Below, piece by piece: positions 6,571 through 13,270 of a DNA stretch of 14,508 nucleotides. The position numbers and the translations under genes were made by a program. The notes beneath the pieces are model-generated. The model ran no database searches and was not told the origin of the DNA. It was given only the letters and a program-made list of their open reading frames with translations. This DNA comes from Deltaproteobacteria bacterium GWA2_55_10. Its GTDB lineage: Bacteria; Desulfobacterota; GWC2-55-46. Position 1 is the first letter of the stretch. The number at the start of each line of letters is the position of its first letter. The stretch is taken from the NCBI GenBank assembly GCA_001797415.1, contig MGPL01000143.1:1-14508 (forward strand), written 5' to 3'.

Positions 6571-7571
6571 CAGGGCTCCTCCACGGCCGCGCTCTTCCTC
6601 TTGCTCTCCATGCGCTCGAACGCCTTTACTACCTTCTGCACAAGCGGGTGCCTTACCACGTCCGTCTCTGTGAAGGCGACGAACTCAATGCCTTCCACGT
6701 CCTCTAAAATCTTTCGAGCCTCCACAAGACCCGACGGCTTTGCCAGCGGCAGGTCTATCTGCGTGATGTCGCCTGTGATTACCGCCTTTGATCCGAAGCC
6801 AAGCCTCGTGAGGAACATCTTCATCTGCTCTAAGGTGGTGTTCTGCGCCTCATCGAGGATGATGAAGGAATCGTTCAGGGTACGACCCCTCATGAATGCG
6901 AGCGGAGCGACCTCTATCGCGCCCCTCTCTAAAAACTTCTGCGCCCGCTCGTAATCTATCATGTCGTGGAGAGCGTCATAGAGAGGCCTCAGGTACGGGT
7001 CTACCTTTGCGGCAAGGTCGCCGGGAAGGAAGCCGAGCTTCTCGCCTGCCTCGACAGCGGGCCTGGTGAGTATTATTCTGTCGACTTCCTTGCTCATGAG
7101 GGCGGCAACGGCCATCGCCATCGCGAGATATGTTTTTCCCGTGCCGGCCGGACCGATTCCAAAGACGATATCGTGGCTCCGCATGGCGTCAACGTACCTT
7201 TTCTGAGCCACGCTCTTCGGAGCTATGACCTTCTTGCGGTACGAGATATAGACCGTATCCATGAAAACATCGGCGATCGCTACCCCCTTATCGCCGAGCA
7301 CCATCCTTACGGCATAGTCCAGGTCGTGCGGATAGAGCGAATATCCCTTTTCAAGGAGCTTGTAGAGCTCGATTATGAGCCTCTCGGCAAGCTCGGCCTT
7401 CTCAGGCTCTCCGCAGATGGTGACAAGGGCTCCGCGCGTCGTTATCCTCACGCCGAGCTTCTTCTCGAAGCGGCGGATGTTCTCGCCAGCCTCGCCAAAG
7501 AGCCTCATGGCAAGGTTGTTGTCATCGAGCGTTATCTGCTTTTGTATTGTCCCGTTCTTTTCGGTCGCCAC
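6570..7571 (-). CDS. phoH: PhoH-family ATPase (PhoH-like protein)
   Basis: The cytoplasmic 333-aa protein has an N-terminal KH-like segment (about 15-75) and a C-terminal P-loop ATPase related to superfamily 1 helicases. Walker A is GPAGTGKT (140-147) and Walker B is FIILDEAQN (Asp240-Glu241). LTRPAVEAGEKLGFLPGD, FMRGRTLND and TGDITQIDLP are typical of PhoH. Its role is not settled; frequent linkage with YbeY, as here, suggests RNA metabolism. The start is GTG at 7571 with AGGA about 6 nt upstream. It is the first gene of the leftward operon, behind a promoter at 7636-7664 and a terminator-like hairpin in the leader. Its stop shares one base with the pgpH start. Confidence 0.94.
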   Translation of the reverse strand: MATEKNGTIQKQITLDDNNLAMRLFGEAGENIRRFEKKLGVRITTRGALVTICGEPEKAELAERLIIELYKLLEKGYSLYPHDLDYAVRMVLGDKGVAIADVFMDTVYISYRKKVIAPKSVAQKRYVDAMRSHDIVFGIGPAGTGKTYLAMAMAVAALMSKEVDRIILTRPAVEAGEKLGFLPGDLAAKVDPYLRPLYDALHDMIDYERAQKFLERGAIEVAPLAFMRGRTLNDSFIILDEAQNTTLEQMKMFLTRLGFGSKAVITGDITQIDLPLAKPSGLVEARKILEDVEGIEFVAFTETDVVRHPLVQKVVKAFERMESKRKSAAVEEP

Positions 7572-7595
7572 TTTGTTCCTGCTCGTAATTCAAAA

Positions 7596-7613
7596 ACCCC
7601 TCCGGAGAGGGGT
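7596..7613 (-). terminator. Terminator-like hairpin in the phoH leader (possible attenuator)
   Basis: The minus strand reads ACCCCTC-TCCG-GAGGGGT followed by TTTT G: a 7-bp GC-rich stem, a tetraloop and a short U tract. The plus strand also ends in C plus six T, so the hairpin can look bidirectional. It sits between the predicted phoH start site (about 7629) and the GTG (7571), only about 20 nt before the gene. It is therefore either an attenuator controlling entry into the operon or a second terminator for lpxC read-through. I see no competing antiterminator stem, leader peptide or known riboswitch. Confidence 0.75.
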
Positions 7614-7635
7614 CTTTTTTCCGATTGTTTAAAAA

Positions 7636-7664
7636 ATTGTAACATTAATCAGCTACTTTTGCAA
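7636..7664 (-). promoter_or_regulatory. Sigma70-type promoter of the phoH-pgpH-ybeY-...-prfB operon
   Basis: On the minus strand, -35 TTGCAA (7664-7659) is followed by a 17-bp spacer and -10 TACAAT (7641-7636) preceded by TGT, an extended -10. Transcription should start near 7629, giving a leader of about 58 nt before the GTG of phoH. The promoter lies just downstream of the lpxC terminator. Confidence 0.75.
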
Positions 7665-7705
7665 TTCCATGCTTTAGCGGTGACTTCACGGCCAGGAGCT
7701 AAAAA

Positions 7706-7729
7706 AAAAGCCCCTGAAAAGGGGCTTTT
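7706..7729 (-). terminator. Intrinsic terminator of lpxC
   Basis: AAAAGCCCCT and AGGGGCTTTT form a 10-bp stem closed by a four-base loop. On the minus strand it is followed by an uninterrupted T run (about nine T in total, partly in the stem). It begins about 20 nt after the lpxC stop and separates the lpxC unit from the phoH operon. Confidence 0.92.
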
Positions 7730-7748
7730 ACATTTTATTTCCAAAAGG

Positions 7749-8708
7749 CTAAACCGTTGCCATCTTATCCATGTCAAGGAGAATGGGGCTGCGGGCAATG
7801 AGCCTCTCCTCGCTGGAAACCGAATCGCTGAACTCCCAGCTGCCGGGCTTTCTCCATATCTCCTGGCTGAGCTTATGGTTCAAGGCGTGCCCTGACCTGT
7901 AGGCGATGATCTTGCCCTTGATGGGTGCGCCGACGAGGGCTATGTCCCCCATGAGGTCGAGGACCTTGTGCCTTACGAACTCGTCGGGGTACCTCAGGCC
8001 GCCCTCGTTAAGTATCTCGGTATCGCTTATTACTATCGCGTTCTCAAGGGAGCCGCCCTTTGCGAGCCCGTTGGCTCTCAACATCTCGACATCCTTGAGG
8101 AAGCCGAAGGTACGCGCGCTCCCCAGCTCTTTTCTGAAGACATCTTTTGTAAAGAGCCTTGAGAAGGACTGCTTTGAGAGGAACGGGTGCGAGAAGTCTA
8201 TCGAGTAATTTATCGAAAGCTCTGCCTCATCAGTAGGAAGGAGGAAGATGTACTTGTCGTCCTCTATTACCTTGATGGGCTTCTTTATAACAATATAGCG
8301 CCTCGGGGCCGAAAGCGTTGCGAGCCCGGCGGACTCTATCATTGAAACGAACTCGACCGAGCTGCCGTCAAGTATGGGAACTTCCGGGCCGTCAAGCTCG
8401 ACTATTGCGTTATCTACGCCCATGCCGTAGAAGGCGGCCATGAGGTGCTCTATGGTCGATACAGTAGCGCCCCTGGAGCCAAGCGTGGTGGCATAGCTCG
8501 TGGAAATGACATTTGAGGATGTTGCCCTTATGGCAGGAGCGCCGCCCAGGTCGCGCCTGAAAAAGGTAATGCCGGTATCAGCGCAGGAGGGCATTATCCT
8601 GCCCCTTACCTCTCGCCCGGTATGTAGGCCTACTCCGGAGAACTCTATTATTTTTTTAAGCGTCTGCTGCATCATCATTGACAAAGTATAGAGCAATAAG
8701 CATGCCAT
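7749..8708 (-). CDS. lpxC: UDP-3-O-acyl-N-acetylglucosamine deacetylase
   Basis: LpxC is the zinc-dependent deacetylase that performs the committed step of lipid A synthesis in the cytoplasm. The 319-aa frame has the family hallmarks: TLKKIIEFSGVGLHTGREV at the start, STIEHLMAAFYGMGVDNA (Glu87, zinc ligand His88), PILDGSS, RHKVLDLMGD (zinc ligands His247 and Asp251) and the catalytic RSGHALNHKL (His274). Start choice is open. ATG at 8708 has AAGGA at 7-nt spacing (8720-8716) but gives 10-12 extra residues (ACLLLYTLS) before the usual N-terminus. Three successive ATG codons at 8678, 8675 and 8672 fit the family better but lack an SD. It is preceded by the DUF2905 gene and its promoter, and closed by a strong terminator. 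Its presence shows a lipid A-containing outer membrane. Confidence 0.96.
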   Translation of the reverse strand: MACLLLYTLSMMMQQTLKKIIEFSGVGLHTGREVRGRIMPSCADTGITFFRRDLGGAPAIRATSSNVISTSYATTLGSRGATVSTIEHLMAAFYGMGVDNAIVELDGPEVPILDGSSVEFVSMIESAGLATLSAPRRYIVIKKPIKVIEDDKYIFLLPTDEAELSINYSIDFSHPFLSKQSFSRLFTKDVFRKELGSARTFGFLKDVEMLRANGLAKGGSLENAIVISDTEILNEGGLRYPDEFVRHKVLDLMGDIALVGAPIKGKIIAYRSGHALNHKLSQEIWRKPGSWEFSDSVSSEERLIARSPILLDMDKMATV

Positions 8709-8715
8709 AAAAAAA

Positions 8716-8720
8716 TCCTT
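8716..8720 (-). promoter_or_regulatory. Ribosome binding site favouring the upstream lpxC start
   Basis: AAGGA is separated by a 7-nt T run from the ATG at 8708. No SD precedes the ATG triplet at 8678-8670, so this site argues for the longer N-terminus. Confidence 0.6.
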
Positions 8721-8776
8721 CGATATTTCAGGAGGTTTATTTCACGCAAGGGGGCAACAGTGTAGTTTTATTACCA

Positions 8777-8802
8777 CAAAAAAGATGTTTTTCTCTTTTT
8801 TG
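8777..8802 (-). terminator. Weak A/U-rich hairpin after the DUF2905 gene
   Basis: CAAAAAAGA and TCTTTTTTG form a 9-bp stem with an 8-nt loop, starting 6 nt after the DUF2905 stop. The stem is almost all A-T, so termination would be inefficient. Read-through into lpxC is likely, which would make DUF2905-lpxC one transcript. I found no convincing separate promoter for lpxC between 8709 and 8807. Confidence 0.3.
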
Positions 8803-8807
8803 CAACA

Positions 8808-9023
8808 CTAACGCCTTGTGAAAAGGTATAAAACAAGGGAAAGGATTATGCTGATAATGATAGAGGTGGCCAGAGGGAAATAGAAGACAAAATTATCCTT
8901 TTTCACATGGATATCGCCGGGCAGCTTCCCTAAATATGGGATTTTCGGCCCATAGGCGACCAGAAGACCTATGACAAGCACGACTATCCCTATTATTATG
9001 AGCGCTTTACCAAGTCCCGGCAT
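8808..9023 (-). CDS. DUF2905-family small membrane protein
   Basis: The 71-aa protein has two hydrophobic helices (about 6-24 and 49-68) linked by a polar turn containing YGPKIPYLGKLPGDIHVKKD and then FVFYFPLATS. KIP-LGKLPGDI-(x)-FYFPL is the pattern of the DUF2905 family, whose function is unknown. The start is ATG at 9023 with AAGG about 9 nt upstream. A consensus promoter lies immediately before it. It sits directly upstream of lpxC and is probably cotranscribed, which hints at an envelope context without showing function. Confidence 0.88.
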   Translation of the reverse strand: MPGLGKALIIIGIVVLVIGLLVAYGPKIPYLGKLPGDIHVKKDNFVFYFPLATSIIISIILSLVLYLFTRR

Positions 9024-9042
9024 CTAAGAATACCTTAAACTC

Positions 9043-9071
9043 AGTATAGGCCCATGGGCGGGGAGTGTCAA
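9043..9071 (-). promoter_or_regulatory. Sigma70-type promoter of the DUF2905-lpxC unit
   Basis: A perfect -35 TTGACA (9071-9066), a 17-bp spacer and -10 TATACT (9048-9043) lie on the minus strand. The expected start is near 9036, about 13 nt before the ATG of the DUF2905 gene. It is one of the two best promoters in the window. Confidence 0.85.
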
Positions 9072-9082
9072 CAGGATGGGAC

Positions 9083-9132
9083 CACAACGAAACAGATGGA
9101 CTTCAGCCTCTATCAGGATGTTGAAAAAGTCC
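9083..9132. repeat. Decayed relative of the 10445-10579 repeat element
   Basis: ACAACGAAACAGATGGACTT (from 9084) matches ACAACAAAGCAGATGGGCTT (from 10546) at 17 of 20 positions, and both continue into a CAGC...CCT-like end. Immediately after it, TATCAGGATGTTGAAAAAGT (9111-9130) resembles the other end of the element, TAACAGGCTGCTCAAAAAGC. This looks like remnants of two element ends next to each other. The comparison was by eye only. Confidence 0.5.
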
Positions 9133-9146
9133 GTCCTGGACTTTTT
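9124..9146. terminator. Bidirectional terminator-like hairpin downstream of ychF
   Basis: AAAAAGTCC and GGACTTTTT form a 9-bp stem with loop GTCCT, and each strand ends in five T. On the minus strand it lies about 100 nt after the ychF stop and just before the DUF2905 promoter, so it probably insulates the two units. It forms part of the decayed repeat. Confidence 0.65.
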
Positions 9147-9203
9147 AGGCGAAACTTTATTGTCTATGTAAGAACTTTTTTGTTTCCCCATAATATCAAT
9201 GAA

Positions 9204-9224
9204 GACGGCTGCCGAAAGGCCGTC
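9204..9224 (-). terminator. GC-rich hairpin after ychF
   Basis: GACGGC and GCCGTC form a 6-bp stem (loop 9 nt; an alternative has an inner GCC-GAAA-GGC stem). It starts about 23 nt after the ychF stop. The following bases TTCATTG are a poor U tract, so it may stabilise the 3' end more than terminate. Confidence 0.45.
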
Positions 9225-9247
9225 AACTGTACTTTAGTGCAGAGCGC

Positions 9248-10339
9248 TCACACGTTGAACCTGAAGTGCATGAGGTCGCCGTCCTTTACCACGTAATCCT
9301 TTCCCTCGAGCCTCAATACGCCCTTGTCCCTACAGGCCGCCTCTGACCCGTACTTTATGAAATCATCGTAAGCGATGACCTCGGCCCTGATGAATCCGCG
9401 CTCGAAATCCGTGTGTATGACTCCGGCCGCGCCCGGGGCCTTTGTGCCTGCCTCGATTGTCCACGCCCTTACCTCTTTTTTCCCGGCGGTGAAGTAAGTG
9501 TAGAGGCCCAAAAGTGCGTAAGCCGCGTGCGCGAGCCTGTCGAGACCAGATTCCTTGAGGCCCAATCCGGAAAGAAATTCAACCCTCTCCTCTTCGGAAA
9601 GCTCGGCTATTTCAGACTCGATCTTCCCGCAGATCACGCAGAATCCCGCGCCCTCTTTTTCCGCGATAGACTTCACAGACTGAGCCGCGCCCGATGTCCC
9701 AGCGAGATCGTCCTCGCTCACGTTAGCGACATATATGACCGGCTTGGCCGTAAGGAGATTGAGGTCCTTGACGAGTTGCGCGGTCTCGCGGTTCAGGACG
9801 CTCCTTGCCGGCCGGCCCTCCTCAAAGGCCTTCTTGAGCTCAAGGTAGACAGGCATGGCCTCGGCAATAGCCTTGTCGCCGGACTTGGCGAGCTTGGCAG
9901 ACCTTTCAATGCGCTTATCGAGAGAATCGAGGTCAGCGAGAATGAGCTCCGTATTTATGACCTCGATATCGCCCTTCGGGTCCACCCTGCCGTCGACGTG
10001 CACGACCTGCTCGTCCTCGAAGCAGCGGACCACGTGGGCTATCATGTCCACGCTCCTGATGTTTCCGAGGAACTGGTTACCCAGCCCCTCGCCCTTGCTC
10101 GCGCCTTTGACTATGCCAGCTATGTCCACGAACTCCACTGCCGTCGGCACCGTCCTTTCAGGCTTCACCAGCGCAGCTAACCTTGAGAGTCGCTCGTCCC
10201 TTAAAGGCACCATTCCTATGTTCGGGTCTATGGTGCAGAAAGGATAGTTTGACGCTTCGGCCCCGGCAGCCGTCATCGCGTTGAATATGGTCGACTTGCC
10301 GACGTTCGGAAGTCCTACAATACCGCAGTTGAATCCCAT
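9248..10339 (-). CDS. ychF: Ribosome-binding ATPase YchF (Obg-like family)
   Basis: YchF/OLA1 is a GTPase-fold protein that prefers ATP and binds ribosomes; it acts in stress and translation control. The 363-aa protein has G1 GLPNVGKST (9-17), G3 DIAG in VEFVDIAGIVKGASKGEGLG (about 69-88), a G4-like ANVSEDD where GTPases have NKxD, an inserted helical domain in the middle, and a C-terminal TGS-type domain ending HFRFNV. The start is ATG with AAGGAG 11 nt upstream. It follows an intrinsic terminator (10379-10405), and no clear promoter is visible in the 39 nt between them. It is the classic downstream neighbour of pth, but here hppA and a repeat element lie between them. Confidence 0.96.
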   Translation of the reverse strand: MGFNCGIVGLPNVGKSTIFNAMTAAGAEASNYPFCTIDPNIGMVPLRDERLSRLAALVKPERTVPTAVEFVDIAGIVKGASKGEGLGNQFLGNIRSVDMIAHVVRCFEDEQVVHVDGRVDPKGDIEVINTELILADLDSLDKRIERSAKLAKSGDKAIAEAMPVYLELKKAFEEGRPARSVLNRETAQLVKDLNLLTAKPVIYVANVSEDDLAGTSGAAQSVKSIAEKEGAGFCVICGKIESEIAELSEEERVEFLSGLGLKESGLDRLAHAAYALLGLYTYFTAGKKEVRAWTIEAGTKAPGAAGVIHTDFERGFIRAEVIAYDDFIKYGSEAACRDKGVLRLEGKDYVVKDGDLMHFRFNV

Positions 10340-10378
10340 CTTGTGCTGCTCTCCTTGACTGTATTTTTCTGAAATTTA

Positions 10379-10405
10379 AAAACAGGGCAAACTGCGCCCT
10401 GTTTT
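10379..10405 (-). terminator. Intrinsic terminator after hppA / before ychF
   Basis: AAAACAGGGC and GCCCTGTTTT form a perfect 10-bp stem with a 7-nt loop. On the minus strand it ends in five T. It lies about 170 nt after the hppA stop, beyond the repeat element, and about 40 nt before the ychF ATG, ending the prs-rplY-pth-hppA transcript. Confidence 0.85.
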
Positions 10406-10444
10406 AAAAGGCATAAGATTACTCTATAAAAAATTCTGGATCTA

Positions 10445-10579
10445 ACAGGCTGCTCAAAAAGCTCCATATGCGAGGCCCCGGTTAAATCGGGGAGCGAGGA
10501 ATGAGGCGTACTCTTTGCCGTACGCCGCAGTGATGAGCGACGATGACAACAAAGCAGATGGGCTTTTTCAGCAGCCTGT
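10445..10579. repeat. 135-bp structured inverted-repeat element
   Basis: The ends are imperfect inverted repeats: left 10445-10471 and right 10579-10554 share ACAGGCTGCT-C/G-AAAAAGC and CCAT-A/C-TGC, with two mismatches and one gap over 26-27 nt. Inside are two further stems, CCCCG/CGGGG (10476-10492) and GGCGTAC/GTACGCC (10505-10526), so the whole can fold into a nested multi-stem structure. It contains no ORF of note. The outer base coincides with the hppA TGA. It looks like a REP/MITE-like intergenic element; similar CAGGCTGCTGAAAAA-type ends are familiar to me from environmental proteobacterial genomes, but I could not check. Confidence 0.8.
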
Positions 10580-12597
10580 CAAGCTATAAGCGGCGCGATG
10601 ATAAGGGAGATGATACTTATAAGCTTTATGAGTATGTTCATGGCCGGCCCGGATGTGTCCTTGAACGGGTCTCCGACCGTGTCCCCTACTACTGCCGCCT
10701 TATGGGCATCGGAGCCCTTTCCTCCGAACTGCCCCTTTTCGATAAACTTCTTTGCATTATCCCATGCGCCGCCGGCGTTTGCCATGAAAATCGCAAGCAT
10801 GATGCCTGTTACGGTCGCTCCTGCCAGCATGCCCCCGAGCGCCTTTGCCCCGAATACGAACCCGACGAAAACAGGGGCCGCCACGGCGAGCACGCCGGGG
10901 AGTATCATCTCGCGGAGCGCGGCCTTCGTGCATATGTCAACGCACCTTTCGACATCGGGGCGCACGCCCTCCCTGCCTTCGAGCAGGCCGGGTATCTCCC
11001 TGAACTGTCTCCTTATCTCCTCGACCATCTTCATCGCAGCCTTGCCCACGCTCGTCATCGTAAGCGAACCTATAAAAACGGGTATTATCGCCCCGATGAG
11101 CATGCCTATCATGACGGACGGGTCTGAAAGGGACATCTCGAGCGGCTCGCCGGAGGCAGCGCTGACCGCCTGTCCATAGGCCGCAAAGAGGGCGATCGCC
11201 GTAAGCGCGGCAGAGCCGATGGCAAAGCCTTTGCCGATTGCCGCCGTGGTGTTTCCGAGCGCGTCGAGGTTGTCGGTTATCTCTCTCACCTCTTTGCCGA
11301 GGCCGCTCATCTCGGAGATGCCGCCCGCGTTGTCGGCTATGGGGCCGTACGCGTCGACGCTCATTATTATGCCGGTCGTCGCCAGCATGCCTACGGCAGC
11401 TATGCCTATGCCGTATATGCCAGCCGCGTAATTCGCGATATATATCGCAAGGCTTATGGCAATCAGCGGCAGTGCGCAGCTCTCGAGCCCCACCGCTATG
11501 CCTGTGATTATATTTGTGCCTGCCCCTGTAAGAGATGACCTCGCTATCCGTTCCACCGGGCTTCCTCCGGTATAGTACTCGCTCATGAGTCCTATGAGGC
11601 TTCCGCCCAGGCACCCGGCCGCAACGGCAAGATAGCAGCCCATGCCGCACTTCACAAAGATTGTCACAAGGAAGGCGAGGCCGAGGAATGCCGCCGCTGA
11701 AATCAGGGAAGAGTATCTGAGCGCGGAGGCAGGGCCGAACCTGTCGAGTATGCGCATCGACGCAATACCCGCAAGGGAGGACAGGAGCCCGGCCATCACG
11801 AGGAGCACCGGATAAGACATGAGCGCTTCCCTCTCGCCCAGGAAGGCAAGGTCGCTTGCCGCTATAGTAGCGCCGAGCGCTATCGACGCGACGACAGCGC
11901 CGACATAAGATTCAAATATGTCAGCCCCGAGGCCAGCGACGTCGCCGACGTTGTCGCCCACGTTATCAGCGATGACGCCGGGGTTTCTCGGGTCGTCCTC
12001 CGGGATTCCTGCCTCTACCTTGCCGACAAGGTCAGCGCCTACGTCGGCTGTTTTTGTATATATCCCGCCCCCGACCCTTGCGAAGAGCGCGATAGAGGAT
12101 GCGCCCATGGCAAATCCGTTTATGACAGCAGCCTCTTCAGGCCTGCCGTAAAGTATGAAGAATACGCCGACTCCGATCAGTCCCAGGCTCGCGACCGACA
12201 GGCCCATGACAGAGCCGCCGAAGAAGGCCGTCAAAAGGGCCTTTGATGGGTCAGGCTTGTACCTGTTGGCAGCCTCGGCAGTCCTGACGTTGGCCTTGGT
12301 CGCGCCCTTCATGCCGAAGTAGCCGGCGAGCATGGACGAGGCGCCACCTGAAATGTACGCAATGGCAGTAGGTATGCCGAGCAGATACGCCAGCCCGACC
12401 GCGACGACTGCAAGAAAGAGGACGAGTATAAGGTACTGCCTCTTCAGATAGGCCATTGCGCCGGAGTGGATGAGCTCGGAGATCTCCCTCATCCTCCCGC
12501 TGCCCGCAGGAAGCCGCCTGACATACAGATATAGAAATAATGTGATTAGAAGTCCGGCTGCGCCGAAGACCGGCGCGTAAAGCGTCATTTTTGACAT
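10579..12597 (-). CDS. hppA: Membrane-bound cation-pumping pyrophosphatase, K+-dependent type
   Basis: The protein hydrolyses pyrophosphate and pumps H+ or Na+ across the cytoplasmic membrane. The 672-aa product has about 16 hydrophobic segments and the signature block DVGADLVGKVEAGIPEDD followed by NPGVIADNVGDNVGD (about 185-219). C-terminal motifs are GGAWDNAKKFIE and HKAAVVGDTVGDPFKDTSGP. Glu229 in ADIFESYVG is the pump-gate glutamate position of prokaryotic enzymes. GNTTAAIGKG has Ala452 and Gly455 where K+-independent enzymes have Lys and Thr, so it should be K+-dependent. H+ versus Na+ specificity is not settled by what I can see. The start ATG at 12597 is preferred over GTG 12606, because GGAAGG lies 8 nt before the ATG but abuts the GTG. 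It lies between pth and ychF, and its stop touches the repeat element. Confidence 0.95.
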   Translation of the reverse strand: MSKMTLYAPVFGAAGLLITLFLYLYVRRLPAGSGRMREISELIHSGAMAYLKRQYLILVLFLAVVAVGLAYLLGIPTAIAYISGGASSMLAGYFGMKGATKANVRTAEAANRYKPDPSKALLTAFFGGSVMGLSVASLGLIGVGVFFILYGRPEEAAVINGFAMGASSIALFARVGGGIYTKTADVGADLVGKVEAGIPEDDPRNPGVIADNVGDNVGDVAGLGADIFESYVGAVVASIALGATIAASDLAFLGEREALMSYPVLLVMAGLLSSLAGIASMRILDRFGPASALRYSSLISAAAFLGLAFLVTIFVKCGMGCYLAVAAGCLGGSLIGLMSEYYTGGSPVERIARSSLTGAGTNIITGIAVGLESCALPLIAISLAIYIANYAAGIYGIGIAAVGMLATTGIIMSVDAYGPIADNAGGISEMSGLGKEVREITDNLDALGNTTAAIGKGFAIGSAALTAIALFAAYGQAVSAASGEPLEMSLSDPSVMIGMLIGAIIPVFIGSLTMTSVGKAAMKMVEEIRRQFREIPGLLEGREGVRPDVERCVDICTKAALREMILPGVLAVAAPVFVGFVFGAKALGGMLAGATVTGIMLAIFMANAGGAWDNAKKFIEKGQFGGKGSDAHKAAVVGDTVGDPFKDTSGPAMNILIKLISIISLIIAPLIA

Positions 12598-12605
12598 GGC
12601 GGACA

Positions 12606-12611
12606 CCTTCC
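12606..12611 (-). promoter_or_regulatory. Ribosome binding site deciding the hppA start
   Basis: GGAAGG is spaced 8 nt from ATG 12597. A GTG at 12606 would overlap this SD, so the downstream ATG is the better start. Confidence 0.7.
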
Positions 12612-12670
12612 GGGGTCAGCAGGCTCGCTCGCGCATGGATGGTTGGAATTCGTGTGAGCTGGATGGAGGA

Positions 12671-13225
12671 TCAGGCGTTGAACCTGTTCATGGCCTGCTC
12701 TATACCGCTTGTTATGATTGAATCGAAAGCCTCTTTGGCACGTATCAGCATCTCTTCTACGGCGGGCACCTCATCCGGAGCAAAAGGGCTCAGGACATAG
12801 TCTACGATATCACCGCTGGAAGGCCTTCCTACACCAAGCCTTATCCTGGGGAACTCTCTCGTACCTATCGTATTTATGAGCGAGGCGAGGCCCCTGTGGC
12901 CGCCGCTTCCGCCGCCCTTCCTGATCCTTACCTTGCCCAACGGCAGGTCGCAGTCGTCAAAGGCAGCGATGATTGACTCCGGCGGGAGCGGGTGTTTCTG
13001 AAGGACCTCAGCTATAGCCAGGCCGCTCAGGTTCATGTAGGTCATGGGCTTCAAGAGGATTACCTCCTCGCCCGCTATGCGGCCCTCACCCCAGAGACCC
13101 TTGCCGCCCTTCTTGAGTTTAACGGAATAATCCCTGCTCAGGCGGTCTACGAGCATGAAGCCGGCGTTGTGCCTGGTATCCTCGTACTCGCCGCCGGGAT
13201 TCCCCAATCCTACGATGAGAAGCAA
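12671..13225 (-). CDS. pth: Peptidyl-tRNA hydrolase
   Basis: Pth recycles tRNA by cleaving peptidyl-tRNA released from stalled ribosomes in the cytosol. The 184-aa protein has IVGLGNPGGEYEDTRHNAG with catalytic His19, KPMTYMNLSG with Asn65 (E. coli Asn68), FDDCDLPLGKVR with Asp90 (E. coli Asp93), and GGSGGHRGLASL. In the last motif Arg111 stands where E. coli has substrate-binding Asn114. The length is normal for the family. The start is TTG at 13225 with a weak G-rich SD (GGGGG, about 7 nt upstream); MLLIVGLGNPG matches the usual N-terminus. It is the third gene of prs-rplY-pth-hppA, 45 nt after rplY. Confidence 0.95.
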   Translation of the reverse strand: MLLIVGLGNPGGEYEDTRHNAGFMLVDRLSRDYSVKLKKGGKGLWGEGRIAGEEVILLKPMTYMNLSGLAIAEVLQKHPLPPESIIAAFDDCDLPLGKVRIRKGGGSGGHRGLASLINTIGTREFPRIRLGVGRPSSGDIVDYVLSPFAPDEVPAVEEMLIRAKEAFDSIITSGIEQAMNRFNA

Positions 13226-13270
13226 CAGGCAGCCCCCAAAGCCGTTCTGACGGTCAGGGAAGAAAGAGGA

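Noticed and set aside
6966..7895. Long plus-strand open frame (309 codons) and others such as 4798-5634 and 10543-11127
   Set aside because: These lie antisense to well-recognised genes, have no recognisable motifs or RBS, and follow from the codon bias of the real minus-strand genes.
8685..8713. TATACT as a -10 box giving a leaderless lpxC at ATG 8678
   Set aside because: No acceptable -35 lies at 16-18 bp, and an SD-served ATG exists upstream.
9226..9242. Near-perfect palindrome CTGTACT/AGTGCAG before the ychF stop
   Set aside because: The two-base loop is too small for a hairpin and nothing indicates a binding protein.
12595..12606. GTG 12606 as the hppA start
   Set aside because: The GGAAGG SD abuts this codon, whereas it is spaced 8 nt from ATG 12597.
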